From assembly GCF_014905175.1 (NCBI RefSeq), contig NC_057793.1, forward strand, positions 17,763,673 to 17,827,672: a stretch of DNA of 64,000 nucleotides, read 5' to 3'. Both the position numbers and the translations under genes were made by a program. The notes below the pieces were generated by a model. That model did no database searches. It was not told the DNA's origin and saw only the letters and a program-made list of their open reading frames with translations. The stretch comes from Aphidius gifuensis (Eukaryota > Arthropoda > Insecta > Hymenoptera > Braconidae). Below are positions 1-12,700 of this stretch, piece by piece (within the stretch, counting starts at the first letter, position 1; every line of letters begins with the position of its first letter).

Positions 1-821
1 AGCTTTCGTATATGACTGTGACTTTTTTAAATTTTTTTAAATAAACAACTTAATTTATGATTTTTAACGGAAAAGTAAAGTCTTAACAGCAATATATGGA
101 TTTAAATATAATAAAACTTTTATTGCATGAGTCATTAACCGAAAAAAATTTTTTTTATAAACAATTTATGAATAAAAACACTGATAAAATTATTATTTCT
201 ATTAGGAAACTAGAAATAAAAAAAGGTCGTACCCTCCGGCAAAATGGTTGCGTATACTACAGAGGGATGTTCTATGCGGGGCAGTTACTCTATAGTCTAG
301 GGCGCCATGCTGGGGGCAGTTCTATGAGCAGTCTATGGGTACCTCCAATAGGGCGGGCCCTCTGGCTCGTGTAGGGGTGTCACTGAACGGACCCAAAAAA
401 GATCTACTATGTTTTTATGTTGCTCTGATACTTTACTCGGATTTATTTTTTTATTTATTAATAATAATTGTTATTATATTATTTTTTATTTATTTATTTA
501 TTTATTTATTTGTTTATTTATCAATAATCCAACAGTACATTATGACTATTTACAGGATTAAATTACTTAATTTTTATCTTATATAACTATTTACCCTTAA
601 GGTAATTTATACTAATAATATGTGATTCGTCTCTCCTATATTTTAATTCAGATAAAGTTAATTATTGACATTGTATTTCGAAATTTACCTTGCTTAATAA
701 TTTTATATCTGGATTTTAAAGTGAGAATTTTATATTTAATTTCACATTTTAACGGTTTGGAGCTTGTTATGAGTTATAATTTTAAATTTTTGTTTATTTT
801 ATTTTTTATCTATTTTTATTT
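1..821. other. AT-rich flank without a gene; GC-rich patch at 222-410
   Basis: Mostly A/T runs and short T-rich microsatellites. No open frame here has recognisable protein content. Positions 222-410 differ sharply: they are GC-rich, with imperfectly repeated words such as GCAGTTCTATG and GCAGTCTATGGG. This could be the edge of a repeat family or transferred sequence; I do not recognise it. Confidence 0.5.
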
Positions 822-3563
822 ATTTTTTTTTTTTTTTTTTATGTTATGAGCCTGAAGAGGATTTTAACAGGAATATTATTTATTGTTTATGATTTTTACT
901 ATTGTTTTTATACGTAGATTTTTAGAGTTTTCAATAAATTTTATTTTACCCTTGGTGTTTTTGTAAAGGAGATTTAGTGCCTTTGACATTTGGTAAATAG
1001 GACATTGAGTATCCTTTTGATTTTTAGCAAGTGGGATTTTTAATGGCACACAAATTCTTTTATCAGTATAATTCTTGAACACTGGCAGGAGGTCATGTAA
1101 ATATTTACAGTCAATATCATTGTTGATGATTTTGATACATGTAATTGCAGCAATGCATATTCTTCTAGATTCCAGAGAATCAAACATGGTGCTATCAAGT
1201 AATTTATTGTAATCTAGCCCCCGTGGCTGTATTTGTCCAGTTTTCTTGAATGAATAGTGCTTTAAAAATCTTTTTTGTAGATTTTCAATATTTTTAATTT
1301 GATATTTATGAATCAATGAGCATATTAATGTAGCAAACTCTAATTTAGTTCTGACTAATGACGTGAATAGTATTTTAATTACATTTAAGTTTTTAAATTC
1401 TTTACAAGTTCTTATAATGAATCCCAACATTTTGTTGGCACACGATAACGTATGTTGATTGTGTGGATTGAACGACAATCTGTTGTCAAAGATTACACCA
1501 AGATCTTTGCAGTGAATTTGTTTTTTTATAGGTAGATTGTTAATTTTGTATTCGAAATTTATTGTTTCGTTAATATTCGTGGTTTTGTACGTGTTGCACA
1601 TGAATTTGTTTATGTTAAAAAATAAGCCTAGCTCATCACATCTTTGAGAGAATATATTTAAGGCTTCTTGTAATTGTTGACAGTCCACAATTGATGTTAC
1701 TTCAATATACAGTTTGGTGTCATCAGCATACATGAGTGTTTTACAATTTAAATCAGCAACAAGTTCATTAGCAAACATAATGTAAAGAAGGGGGCCAAGG
1801 TTTGAGCCTTGTGGCACACCCGACGTTGGATAGTATGTTTTTGAGTAATGTCCTTGTACGCATACGCTATTTGGTCTTTGTGTAATGTATGATTTGATCA
1901 CTTCAACCAACTGGATGGGCACATTAAGTTCAAGTAGTCTTTTTAGCAATTTGTCATAATTCACCTTGTCAAATGCTTTAGAAAAATCCGAGTATATCAC
2001 GTCAACTTGGTTTCCCCTGGCAGATGCAGCATGTATAAATGAAACCAGTGACATTAAGTTGGTGTTTGTTGATCTGCCGGGCACGAAGCCATGTTGGTTA
2101 ATTGATATCTTGGTGACAAAATTTTCGTATAGCAAGTTATATATAACTATCTCAATGACCTTGGCAATGCTATTTATAATGGATATTGGACGTTGATTGC
2201 CAATGTCATCTTTGGATCCATCATTTTTTGCCACTGCTACGACTTTGGTGTATTTTAGTTTAGTGGGGAAAACCTTTGATGAAAAAATCCCTTTACAAAT
2301 AATTAACAGTGGATACACAAGCCATGTACCACAGTCTTTAATAAATTTACATGATAAACCATCAAGTCCAGATGTTGATTTATTAGGTAATGATTTAATA
2401 GCTTTTATGATTCTATCATTTAGATTCAAATTGTTCAGTGTATCAGTGTTTGCTGACCTGTTGATATAGTTGTGGTAAGACCAATCAGTTTGAGGTTCAT
2501 ATACCATGTTGAACATGTCTGCTAATTTGTTTGCTATGTCTAAGGGGTGAGTTAATACCTCGTCACCATCACTCATAATTGTAGACTGTTTTTTATTATT
2601 TTTAATATTATTAACATGGTTCCAAAACATACGTGGATTGGCATAGATATTTTCTTCAATATTTTCCAGATATTTGGATCTCTCTGCTCTAGATTGTATT
2701 TTAATTTGTTGTCTGATGTGAGAAAATTGATTACTGTTGTTGTTGTCAGAGTTATTTTGATTATTGATGTTGTTAAGTGTTTTAAAATTATGTAGTTTAT
2801 TTTTAAACTTAATTTTGTTGATGAGATCAGTCGACATCCAGTAAGGATATTTGTTGTTCTTATGAGTTTTATTGTTGAATATTTTTTGTTTTGTTGGTAG
2901 AAAATTATGAAGAGTTTGGTAGAGTATGTTGTAATAAATATCAATAGTGTGATTTACATCAGTTGAGTTAAGCATAACAGACCAATTTGTGTAGGATAGG
3001 TGGTACTTTATTTCATCTATCTTGGTATTTATGTTGATAAATATCTTGAAGTCAAGACCCATTTCATTGTACAGATTACTTGATTTATTGCACGTAGTAT
3101 ATGTTGTAGATGACTTGTTTATGTGCTGTTTTTGTAAGTATATTTTTATTTCAAGTGGTGGATGATAAATATCAACATTTAATAATTCTTCTTTGGCTTC
3201 AGAAACAGAGCATGATAAATTATTATCTTTATTAGTAAATACATAATCTAGTATATCATCAGCATAGTTGCTAATATTGTTAAGTTATGTGTAATCTAGT
3301 AAATTAGAGAAGTTTATTAGTGTGTTTACACGAGATGGATTAAGTGTCATTGTGTTGCACTTCATGAATTCTTTAGCATTAAAGTCTCCTATAATTATGC
3401 TGTTGCCTTTAATATTTAAAATGTGTTCCGCCAGATTATTAAAGTAAGAGTCATATGTGTCAGTGCTTATGGTAGGTGACACTGGTGGAGCATATATTAT
3501 ATAAACACTTACTGTGACAAAATTGTGTATAATTTGTAATCCTAGTGTGTCAATGGCTTTTTA
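822..3563 (-). mobile_element. 5'-truncated non-LTR retrotransposon (LINE, Jockey/CR1-like)
   Basis: The minus strand reads endonuclease remnant, reverse transcriptase, short 3' UTR and a poly-A tail, seen as 18 Ts at 823-840. A terminal poly-A suits Jockey/I/R1-like clades, while the reverse transcriptase wording also resembles CR1; I cannot decide between them. Homology starts abruptly near 3563 inside the endonuclease domain, the usual 5' truncation from incomplete target-primed reverse transcription. No target-site duplication was identified. Confidence 0.9.
876..3563 (-). pseudogene. LINE ORF2: endonuclease fragment plus reverse transcriptase
   Basis: One reading frame runs from about 3563 to 876 and is broken by a single in-frame TAA just above 3285. 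The upper part is the C-terminal half of an APE-type endonuclease (motif GDFNAKEF near 3370-3390). The lower 728 codons are a reverse transcriptase with DFSKAFDKVNY (motif A region), PQGSNLGPLLY (motif B) and YADDTKLY (catalytic motif C), followed by the usual thumb and C-terminal region. A full ORF2 would also hold the N-terminal endonuclease half, missing here. A single stop suggests a fairly recent insertion. Reading frames on the plus strand over this region are shadows. Confidence 0.9.
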
Positions 3564-3831
3564 TAGCTTTTTTGTTTACTTCATACGATATAATGGGTTA
3601 TTTCATAAATATATATTCAAAAAATAAAAAATTATAGCTTTGTATATTTATTGGTGACATATTTTATTTTTTAAATAAACAAAACAAATTAGATTTATGA
3701 CCTGAGAAAAAAAATATTGGATTTATTATAAAAATTTATTTCTAAGAAAGAAATGAAATTTTGTAAACAATTATAACTGAAAATTTCTTCCCCTTCACCC
3801 TTCTACTCCCACAACTATGCCTATAATTGAG
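3564..3831. other. AT-rich spacer
   Basis: No coding signal. Low-complexity A/T sequence between the LINE and the promoter at 3832. Confidence 0.5.
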
Positions 3832-3869
3832 TATAAAAAGCTCTAATTTTTTTAACTTAGCATCAGTCA
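3832..3869 (+). promoter_or_regulatory. Core promoter: TATA box and TCAGT initiator
   Basis: TATAAAAA at 3832-3839 is followed 33 nt later by TCAGTC, with the predicted start at A3865. This matches the arthropod TATA/initiator arrangement and the pattern before the late genes of the Polinton at 50-54 kb. It would drive the small gene at 4027, whose start follows a pyrimidine-rich stretch ending in CAACAG (to 4023) that looks like a 3' splice site. Confidence 0.6.
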
Positions 3870-4026
3870 TCAAATCAACTTCAAACAATTAATATCACTT
3901 CAAAACTCAACTCAAGGCAATTATGTTATTTAAAATATTTCTCTAAAAATTTTCTACTTGATTTTTTTAAAAAAACTGATTTGACTTTAATAATTATATG
4001 TGAATTTTTTTTTTTTTCAACAGAAA

Positions 4027-4353
4027 ATGGATCGTGTCGCTTCATTAAACCAAATTGCAAGTGCCGCAGCAGGAAAAAGTCAAGCAACTTTGATTAAAAT
4101 TAGAGATCTTGAATTAAATAAAGAATGAACCAATTCACGAAACGTTGTGACTAAGTATGGACCAAGCATAATTGCTAGAGTTGGAAATGACACCGAATTT
4201 TTCTCACCGAAAAGAATTGTTGATTGTTTTAGAGCAAATCCTGTTGAGTATGAATCTTTCAACAAAGACATCAAAGAAGGACGAGTTCGTTTTGCATACA
4301 CAGGAGGATTAAATGAATGTAAATTCACTTATGTTGAAAAAATGATCTTATAA
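4027..4353 (+). pseudogene. Small unknown protein, one premature stop
   Basis: The frame opens with ATG 4027, contains an in-frame TGA at 4126-4128, and continues in the same frame to TAA 4351-4353: 108 codons interrupted once. The C-terminal part has alternating charged and hydrophobic strands around VVTKYGPSIIARV and FSPKRIVDCF. This faintly recalls small beta-barrel proteins that accompany transposable elements in insect genomes, but I cannot name a family. The start is supported by the splice-acceptor-like CAACAG at 4018-4023 and the TATA/initiator 160 nt upstream. Codon use is as AT-biased as that of its neighbours. It may be a dead copy of a mobile-element gene or of a small host gene. 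Confidence 0.55.
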
Positions 4354-4679
4354 TTATAGAATCCAATACATGCAATTTGGAAAAAAAATTTTTTAACAAT
4401 GTATGTAAATTTTTTAAAAAAAGTATTAAAATAAATAAAATAATACTAAAAAAAATTTCTGTGTTTTTCTATTTTTATTTTTCACTTTTGATTTGAATAA
4501 TACACATAATTATTAAGTAAAGCATTTCAGAAAATTTATACACATCATCATCATCACTTTTTAGCACAAACGAAATCAATCAACCATAAGGGAGCACTCT
4601 TCATACGTTGAGATTTTCGTGAAACAAAGAAGCCATATGATTCACATTTGATAAAAAGATAATATCAATAGATTATATT
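4354..4679. other. Intergenic, AT-rich
   Basis: Holds AATAAA-type signals (near 4430-4440) that may end the transcript of the small gene. Nothing else was recognised. Confidence 0.45.
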
Positions 4680-5645
4680 TTATTTATTTTCAAACTCACT
4701 TTGACTATTAATCTCTTGTTTGGAATCATTTTTGTCTTCATCAATTTTTCGTTTTAAGATTTTCTGCTTTCTTTTTTGTTCGTCTACCATTTCTAATTGT
4801 CTTTTAATTGAACGCAAATCTTCCTTCATTTTCAGTGTTTTTCTCAATGCGATAGAAAGTCGTTTATTCACTTCATTTTTTTTGAGATAAAATTGTATCT
4901 GAAAAAATTGAAAAAAATTATTATTTAAAAAATCTATCATTTAAAATGATTATGTATATTTTTCACATGATCATGATACTTACAGCTTTATTAAAACTTT
5001 CTCTGGGAAAGTCAAATATTCTGTTGTTTTCAAAGTTTTTAATAACTCTTTTGATACAATCAACATTCACTCTCAGTCTTTTATGCTGGAATAAAATAAA
5101 AATATACATAAATAAAAATTTATAAACATTTTGTTTTTCAAACGTATCAAAATTATTAACAATAACTTACTTCAGTCTTTATCATCTTTACATTTTCTGC
5201 AGTATCCTCATAAAATTCATACTTCAACTCATAATTTTTTATTATTTTTATCAATTCACAAGCAAACAACATCAGTTGTTTTGTTTCTTGATTACGTATT
5301 TCCTTAAGCTAGAAAAATAATTTCGAGAATTAAATATCATTGAGTTTTGGAGAACGTATCGAAGAAAAAATTTATAAACATTATACTCACTTTATCATCA
5401 ATTTTTTTTCTATTGATATGCAATAAAATAACTTGGTTGTCACTATCAATGATTTCGAATAATTCCAAGGTTTTTTGAATTGCTGTTATCATATTCAATA
5501 TTTTCAGACTCTGCAATGAAAATAATAAAAATTGAAATCACTTGGAAGACGACGAACAAAAATTTCTATTGCACAGTACACAAACAAGACTAGTCATACT
5601 TACTTCTCTCTGTAATTTCCGTATTTCACTTATTAGCTGGACCAT
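4680..5645 (-). CDS. Five-exon coiled-coil protein, function unknown
   Basis: On the minus strand five exons with clean GT-AG borders join into a 206-residue frame: 5604-5645 (start ATG 5645), 5391-5510, 5171-5308, 4984-5085 and 4680-4898. The donors are GTAAGT or GTGAGT and the acceptors end TTGCAG, TTCTAG, TTCCAG and TTTCAG. All four introns are phase 0 and short (about 80-95 nt), typical of compact insect genes. The product is mostly charged helix, with coiled-coil-like stretches in exons 1-3 and a strongly basic/acidic C-terminal helix (residues about 135-206, rich in K, R, E, D and Q). No signal peptide, membrane segment or enzymatic motif is visible. I do not recognise the family; the composition would suit a structural or complex-scaffold subunit. 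It has no stop or frameshift, unlike nearly everything around it, so it is the best candidate for a functional host gene. Confidence 0.8.
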
Positions 5646-6689
5646 TTTTTTATTTTTTTGCTTCGACTGTCACCGATTAACCGTTTAAAACAAACTGAGG
5701 GTGTCTTTTAAACAAATATTCTTGAAACCCTCAGTGAAAAAATAATTTTCAAAATAAAAAAATATATATTTTTTTATTTCAATAGAAAAATAAAGATAAA
5801 GATATAACATCATTAATATTTGACAAAGAGGAAAAACCATATAGAGAAGAAAAATAAAATCATATAGAGCATGTATTAAAATCTAATGCGTTTGTATATA
5901 TTCAAACAAAAGTAATAAAATTTTAATAGTCGCCTCAAGAGTGTAAATCACGTCATGCTTCGACGAGAAAATATTTAAATACAAGTTCTCAGTCAATTCC
6001 TTTATTAGATGAAAATGAAATTAATTGGTTTTTATAAAAATAAAAAAGACGCTGTGTCACTGAAATGCATGTGCGTATATGTAATTTGATATTTTTCAGG
6101 TTCACTTTTATGTGAGGTCATCTATTTCGTCATCTCATACAAGTGGTTTCTTTATTTAAAATTAAAAATAATATTATTTTTGATGTGTAAATCGTTACCG
6201 GATCTGGGCAGGAATCCATTTTCTGTCAGTCTACATTGCGCCTTGCAGCGCCATGGTAATCGGTCGGTAACCGTTACCATCAGCCGTTCTGTAGTATAGA
6301 TGAATTTAAATGCGCGTATTTATATATTTAATTTATTTATTATTATATATAATATTATTATATTATTATTATATATATATATATGCGCCGTTGTATATAT
6401 TAATATACAAGTATTTTATTTGTATTTATTAGTTATACTTGCATTTGTTAGGCGAAGTGAAGTTCATATTGTACATATATATACATGCGTATGCATACAA
6501 AATTTATTTATAATATTGACTAATTTTATGTTTTAAAAAAAGAGAAATAGACATTGATGACTGATGTGTTAGTTTAAAAGAGAAAATTATTATTGCTATT
6601 GTACAGAAGGACTTCAGAAGATATTATCATAACCGGTACAACATGTTTTTTATTCGGTTTTTATAGACAATTTCCTCACGATTACGGGA
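5646..6689. other. Upstream region of the coiled-coil gene; AT microsatellites
   Basis: AT-rich, with TA microsatellite at 6330-6385. Positions 6190-6300 are less AT-rich and contain an inverted repeat around GGTAATCGGTCGGTAACCGTTACC-like sequence (6255-6282). No coding exon is recognised. Confidence 0.4.
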
Positions 6690-7068
6690 AAAATACGGAA
6701 AAATTACTACGAATGCGCAGTGGTTAAAAATGGAGTTGAAATATAGAAAAAACGGCTATTTATCGGTTATATATCGTGTAGTTATTGAAATAACGATTAA
6801 TTCTCATATTTAATAATGACCATCAATGAATCTCGTCAAGTAAAAAAAAAAGTCAACATAAAAAAATTCGATATCGCGAATTGTTTTCGAGTTATAATAA
6901 CTTATATATTTCGATATATTAAGTTTTTTTTTCAATATTAATAAAGGCAATCGATAAAATTCGCCAAGCTAAAAAAAAAGCCCAATAAAAATTTTTATAT
7001 CTCGAATAGTTATAAAACTATCGATATTTTTTTAAAAATGTATTTAAAAAAACTGCTAATTATTGATT
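6690..7068 (+). repeat. Inverted repeat X, left arm (flanks element E1)
   Basis: This stretch, including the words GAATGCGCAGTGG and CGGCTATTTATCGGTTATAT, is repeated in reverse complement at 18760-19115 with scattered differences. The two arms bracket the E1 insertion, so E1 may have jumped into an older repeat with long inverted termini. Confidence 0.7.
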
Positions 7069-7074
7069 GTCGCG

Positions 7075-7615
7075 AGTAGTGTACCTACCAGAGTTCTATG
7101 ACAGAGGGTGGTCGAAAAAAGGTAGATCGGCGAGGGGACAGGGGAATGAGACCGGTAAAACAGAGATGGTAAAGAAATTTTTTACCCTCGGTCGGTAATA
7201 CAGATTTTGTCATTTTAAATTGCGATGTCCGATGTTACCATGTAGTATGTCCAATGTTCCCATGTTCCGATGTTCCCATGTAGTATGTCCAATGTTCCCA
7301 TGTAGTATGTCCCATGTTACCATGTAGTATGTGTTATGTTCCCATGTTCCTATGTAGTATAGGTTATGTTCCCATGTTCCCATGTAGTATGTGTTATGTT
7401 CCCATGTGTTATGTTCCCATGTGTTATGTTCCCATGTCCCATGTTTCCATGCCGCTGAAAAATGTAAAAAAGTCATAGGGGTAACAAAAAAATAAATGAA
7501 TTATTTAATTTTTTATATTGATCAATTTTATTAATTATTATCTACTAGTTAAATATAATTCTCTCAGCATTTAAAAAAATAGGAATTCGTTATTATATTT
7601 TTTCCTTTTTATATA
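7075..7615 (+). repeat. E1 left terminal inverted repeat with CATGTTCC minisatellite
   Basis: The terminal 150 bp contains the family-specific blocks AAAAAAGGTAGATCGGCGAG and GGTAAAACAGAGATGG. A variable tandem array follows (about 7226-7447) built from CATGTTCC and CATGTAGTATGT words, then a conserved block with CTCTCAGCATTT. The same order, inverted, is found at 17785-18329. Confidence 0.85.
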
Positions 7616-8534
7616 TTATTCTTCTATGGCAACATCATTATTTTGTGTACTTGAAACTTCGTTAGTTTCAGTATCAGATTCTTGATTTACATCCATCTCT
7701 TGATCTGACTCATACGTAACACTGCAAAGTTCTACAACAAAAATTGAAAAATATAAATTAGCATTCATATTACTACCTTTTTCATTATAATAAAGAAATA
7801 TTTACTCACCAACAGTTATAGTTGTACCATATCGATCATCTGGTATCAATGAATATTTTGCTAGAAAAAATTTATATATTGACATAAATATTATAAAAAA
7901 ATATATCAGGAAAAATCACACAAATTAATACCTCCAAGTGATGGGAATATTATGACATGGTCCAACTCATCCATAGCCAAGTCAGACTCATCTTCCAATA
8001 CTGTACTATTATCATTTGCCTCGTTAGCAGGAATATTGTCTAAAAGCATGAATTTATTATTATCAGTGGTACTTAGAATCTTAATTTTTACAAATAAAAA
8101 ATAAAATACATACAAACTCTAAATCGTGGTCTTGCATCTAAATCATCATCATCATACATTTGAAAACCACTTAGTCTTGGAAACGGAGTGCTAGCTATTA
8201 AACCTCTAAGAATAGCTTCAATATGATATTTTATCTAATAAATAAATAAATAAATAAATTATTGAATTATATTTGTAAAATATTTATAAATAAATTACTA
8301 ACCAATACTAAATTTCAGTGGCGCAATACCGGTGGAATAGGACGATTCATGCGTTGTGCATATCGCCAATTCATTTCCGTTTCACATAATCTGCGAAGAG
8401 CGTCTCGATGAGGAGCCAACTTTGTTAAACAAATTTATTAAAAATTTATTATAATACTCATGTCTAAATTGAAAAAATTAATATAATATTAAAAAAAAAA
8501 TATTTACCAGAGTTTCCAACGAGTCCATATCCAT
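7616..8534 (-). pseudogene. Six-exon unknown Polinton cargo gene (gene A), copy in E1
   Basis: Exons on the minus strand: 8508-8534 (start ATG 8534), 8303-8419, 8114-8234, 7932-8039, 7810-7860 and 7616-7731 (stop TAA 7616-7618). All introns have GT donors and AG acceptors, and every border is reproduced in the E2 copy at 20277-21206. The frame would encode about 179 residues, but CGA has become TGA at 8315-8317 in exon 2. The N-terminal half is basic (LRRLCETEM, YAQRMNRPIP) and the C-terminal half very acidic, ending in an Asp/Glu/Ser-rich tail. No enzyme motif or membrane segment. The basic-to-acidic layout would suit a nucleic-acid- or protein-binding factor, but no family is recognised. 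It reads toward the left terminus of E1. Confidence 0.75.
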
Positions 8535-9738
8535 TTTTGATTAGCACTTTTAATTCACACAAAATAAAAAAAATAAAGCAGCTTCTTACTTGAATAACAA
8601 TCCCGAACAAAGTGACATAAATCATCCCGGTAAATTGTATAAAAAGACAAAAAATGCAAGATAATTAGAAAAGTAGAGATATCTATATTTCTTTCCGATT
8701 CAATATATAATTCTTTTATGCTTTACATATATATGTCTAATAAAAGACAATCAATTTACATGGAGAACGAACATCGAAACATGATCTGTTGACGGCCGGC
8801 AGGCACGCGCGGTAATTCCAGATGCATTGTCTCAATTATACATCGAGATTTATTTTTTATATTTTGAATATAAAATTCATTTTTTTTTTTTTTCCTTACT
8901 ATGCATATTTTTTTATTTCTCTCTTCATATATTTTAAATAGAAAATAATTAAATGTTTCTTTTTTTAACGTGTGCGGTCATTGCATTGTCTCAATCATAC
9001 ATCGAGATTATTTTTTTCCTTACTATACACATTTTTATTTCTCTCTTCTTCTATTTTAAATATAAAATAATTGAATGTTTTTTTTTCATCTTCCTGTTCT
9101 TTGACCTTGAGACAATATTAATGCTTTCTTTTTCATTTATTAGATGCATTGTCTCAATCATACATCGAGATTTATTTTTTCCTTACTATGCACATTTTCA
9201 ATTATTTCTCTTTTTATATTTTGAATATAAAATAATTAAATTCATTTTTTCCTTACTATGCATATTTCTCTCTTCATATATTTTGAATAGAAAATAATTA
9301 AATGTTTTCGTTTTTAACACGTGCGGTCATTGCATTGTCTCAATTATGCATTGAGATTCATTTTTCCTTACTATGCACATTTTTATTTCTCTCTTCTTCT
9401 ATTTTAAATATAAAATAATTGAATGTTTTTTTCATCTTCCTGTTTTTTGACCTTCGGACAATATTATTGCTTTCTTTTTTCATTTATTAGCTGCATTGTC
9501 TTAATCATGTATCGAGATTCATTTTTTTTTTGCTTACTTTGCACATTATTATTTCTCTCTTTTTTTATTTTAAATATAAAATAATTTTTTTCCACTTCCT
9601 TTCTTTTTTCTTCAAACAATATATAAATATATTTATTGAATTCATTTTTTTTGTCAATCTTGTGTCATTAGTCAGTGGTCAGTTGATCTCGCGGCAACTA
9701 CTTCCTCCTGATTATTAAAAAAAATTATATATTTGAAA
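8535..9738. repeat. Degenerate tandem repeats between gene A and polB
   Basis: From about 8820 to 9650 a unit of roughly 160-190 bp recurs about five times, each with a word like TGCATTGTCTCAATCATACA then ATCGAGATT, T-rich sequence and TTCTCTCTTC. The region lies between two divergently transcribed genes, so it probably contains both promoters. Related units, inverted, occur at 19780-20000 in E2. Confidence 0.7.
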
Positions 9739-12700
9739 ATGTATTCTATCAAAAGGTGTGAGAAGCTTGTTAACATTTTAAGTGCGGGTTATTCATCTGC
9801 AAATACTATTGAAAATATTGATCGATGGATCAAATGGGGTAGTGTAAATGTAAAACTATTGAATAAATTTTTGAAAAATTCAACTGATTCAGTCGGTTTA
9901 AAAAAAAGAATTCAATTAGTAGTTGTTAGACTCACAACTATAGTTGAAAAGCTGCAAGTGAAAAGAGAAAAGACATTACATCATGGTGCTGGTATGAGTA
10001 CTCATCATGATGAACCAACATTGCATGACAGAGTAAAATGGAATAACTTGGAGAATATTTTTAAAGGCAATATTATAACTGGAAGTGTAACAAATCTTTA
10101 TCATATAGGGATTGAAAATTTTTTGAGAGATGCTCAAACTGTTGTCAGCAAAAAACTAAAAGCTTTTTTGAAAAAAAAAATTAATCTCAAGGTGAATTCA
10201 TGCTTACATTGTGAATATGAGGTTTTGAAAGATGACAAAGAAGTGAGAGAAATTAAGTCATTTAATACGAAAAATGCTGTTATACTACCAACAACAAATC
10301 TCGATGACTGGTTCGATGAATATTTTTATGATCCTATATTGAAAAAAATTGAGGAATTTAATCTTGGTATTTCTGGTTGGAGCTTAAAAAAAATTCAGAG
10401 CATTATCTTCACTGTATGCAAATATCAACCGTTGCGTGGTGGTGATTCGACATTTGTACAGATGCCTGATAATATTAAAAAAAAAAGAGCAGTTTTGAAT
10501 ATAGAAAATAAAGATCATTATTGTTTTTTGTGGTGTGTAACTGCAGCTTTACATCCTGTGACTGCAGCTTCGCACTCTGTACAAAAAAATCCTTGTCGTG
10601 TGGCATCATATCCACATTTTAGTACAGTATTATCATATGATGGAATATCTTTTCCAATGAAGCTGCGAGACATACCAAAATTTGAAAACTCAACAATTTG
10701 AAAATAAATGTTTACGCAATAGTTTCCAGCAATCCGAAAAAAAGTATTATTGCTTCTATATTTTTGAGTGATAATATTTGTGACAGTCAAACGATTCATC
10801 TGTTGGCGGTGGATAAAAACGAAAATGATAATAAAAAAAAAAATGACAGTAAAAAATGACATACTAATGACAGTATTTTTGATGATGAATGTTTTTCGGC
10901 TGACGATGATGATGACGATGATGATGATGATGACGATGATGACAATAAAATGGAAGTTGATGACGAATATGAAAATTATATTCAAAAACAGAAAAAAGGA
11001 AAAAAAATTTTCCATTTTGCATTGATCAAAAATTTATCACGTCTCGTCAGTTCACAAGTCAAACAATATAATGGTCGTATATATATATGTGACAGATGTC
11101 TCAATCATTTTACATCACAAATATGTTTGGAAAAACATTTGGCTGATTGTTGTCAAATTAATCATGCACGGATGATTATGCCAAGAGAAGATGCCAACAC
11201 ACTGAAATTTAAAAATCATCGATACAGAGAACTTGTACCTTTTGTCGTCTATGCTGATTTGGAGTGTATTTTAAAACCGATTGATAATACCGACTCTGAA
11301 GAACATATTCCGAACAGTGCTGCGTATTAGGTTAAATGTACCTATGATAATACATTATCATTCTACAGAATGAATCGAAGTGAGAATTGTATTGAATGGT
11401 TTATTGGAGAATTGGAAAAATTAGCTCACCAGGTCAATGATATACTTTTAAATCCAATACCAATGGAAAAATTGACTGTGCAACAGGAGCATGAATTTCA
11501 AAATGCAACAATATGTCATATATGTGAGGAGATTTTCCTGGAGAAAGACGTAAAGCACCATGATCACGATCATTTCAGCGGATCATATCGAGGTTCAGCT
11601 CATGCTAGATGTAATATTAACTATACAAAGTCTCACAACGTACCTGTAGTGCACAATTTATCAGGATACGACTCACATTTTTTAATACAAGAACTTTGCA
11701 AGGCATTCGATGGTCGCATACATATACTACCAATAAATAAAGAAAAATACATTTCATTCACAAAAAAAGTGGATAATACTGTTGTAAGTTTAAGATTCAT
11801 CGACTCATTTAGATTTATGTCTAGTAGTATTGATAGATTATCATCTGATTTGAGCAATGATCAAAAAATTATAACACGTAGTGAATGCAATAGTGAATAC
11901 TTTGATTTATTGTGTAGAAAAGGTGTATTTCCATACGAATATATTGACTCATGGGAAAAATTAACTGAAACAACTCTACCACCAAAAAAAGAATTTTTCT
12001 CAAAATTGAATAATTCCGATATATCAGGGTGAATATTCTGATTTATATTTGAAAACTGATGTGCTTTTGCTGGCAGATATCTTTGAAAATTTTCGCTTGA
12101 GCTGTTTATCAACATACAGTCTAGATGCACTTCATTATTTTACCGCACCAGGTCTAGCATTTGATGCAATGTTAAAGTATACAGGTGTGGAACTTGAACT
12201 TTTGACAGACCCAGCAATGCATCTTTTCATTGAGAAAGGAATTCGAGGTGGTGTTGCACAATGTATGAACCGATACGCAAAAGCCAACAACCGATATATG
12301 GGTGATAAATACAATCCAGAAGAAGAAGAATCATACATCATGTATTTTGATGTAAATAATTTATATGGTGCAGGCATGAGTCAATATTTGCCTTATGGAG
12401 GTTTTCAATGGGAAGATAATTTGAATATTGATGTGACAAATATATCTGATGAGGCTGAAATTGGATATATCTTGGAAGTTGACTTGGATTATCCAAAATA
12501 TTTACATGAATGGCATAAAGATTTACCGTTGTGTCCAGAGCAATTCACAGCACCAAATTCGAAACGATCAAAATTAATGACAACATTATATCCAAAAAAA
12601 AATTATGTCATACATTATAGAAATTTAAAACTATATTTGGGACTTGGCATGAAGTTGAACAAAATTCATCGCATATTGAAATTTAAAGAAAGCTCATGGC

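Noticed and set aside
7210..7476. Open frames across the CATGTTCC minisatellites (also 17950-18191 and 32797-33146), giving WEHNTWEHNT or VCSHVVCS repeats
   Set aside because: They follow from a tandem DNA repeat with no stop in several frames on both strands; no start context or conserved protein.
8953..9718. Hydrophobic frames (FFLTIHIFISLFFYFKYKI)
   Set aside because: Translation of the degenerate T-rich tandem repeats; the same phrase recurs because the DNA repeats.
10518..11015. Long minus-strand frame with hydrophobic IIIIVIII stretches
   Set aside because: It is the shadow of the GAT/GAC-repeat Asp linker of polB on the plus strand.
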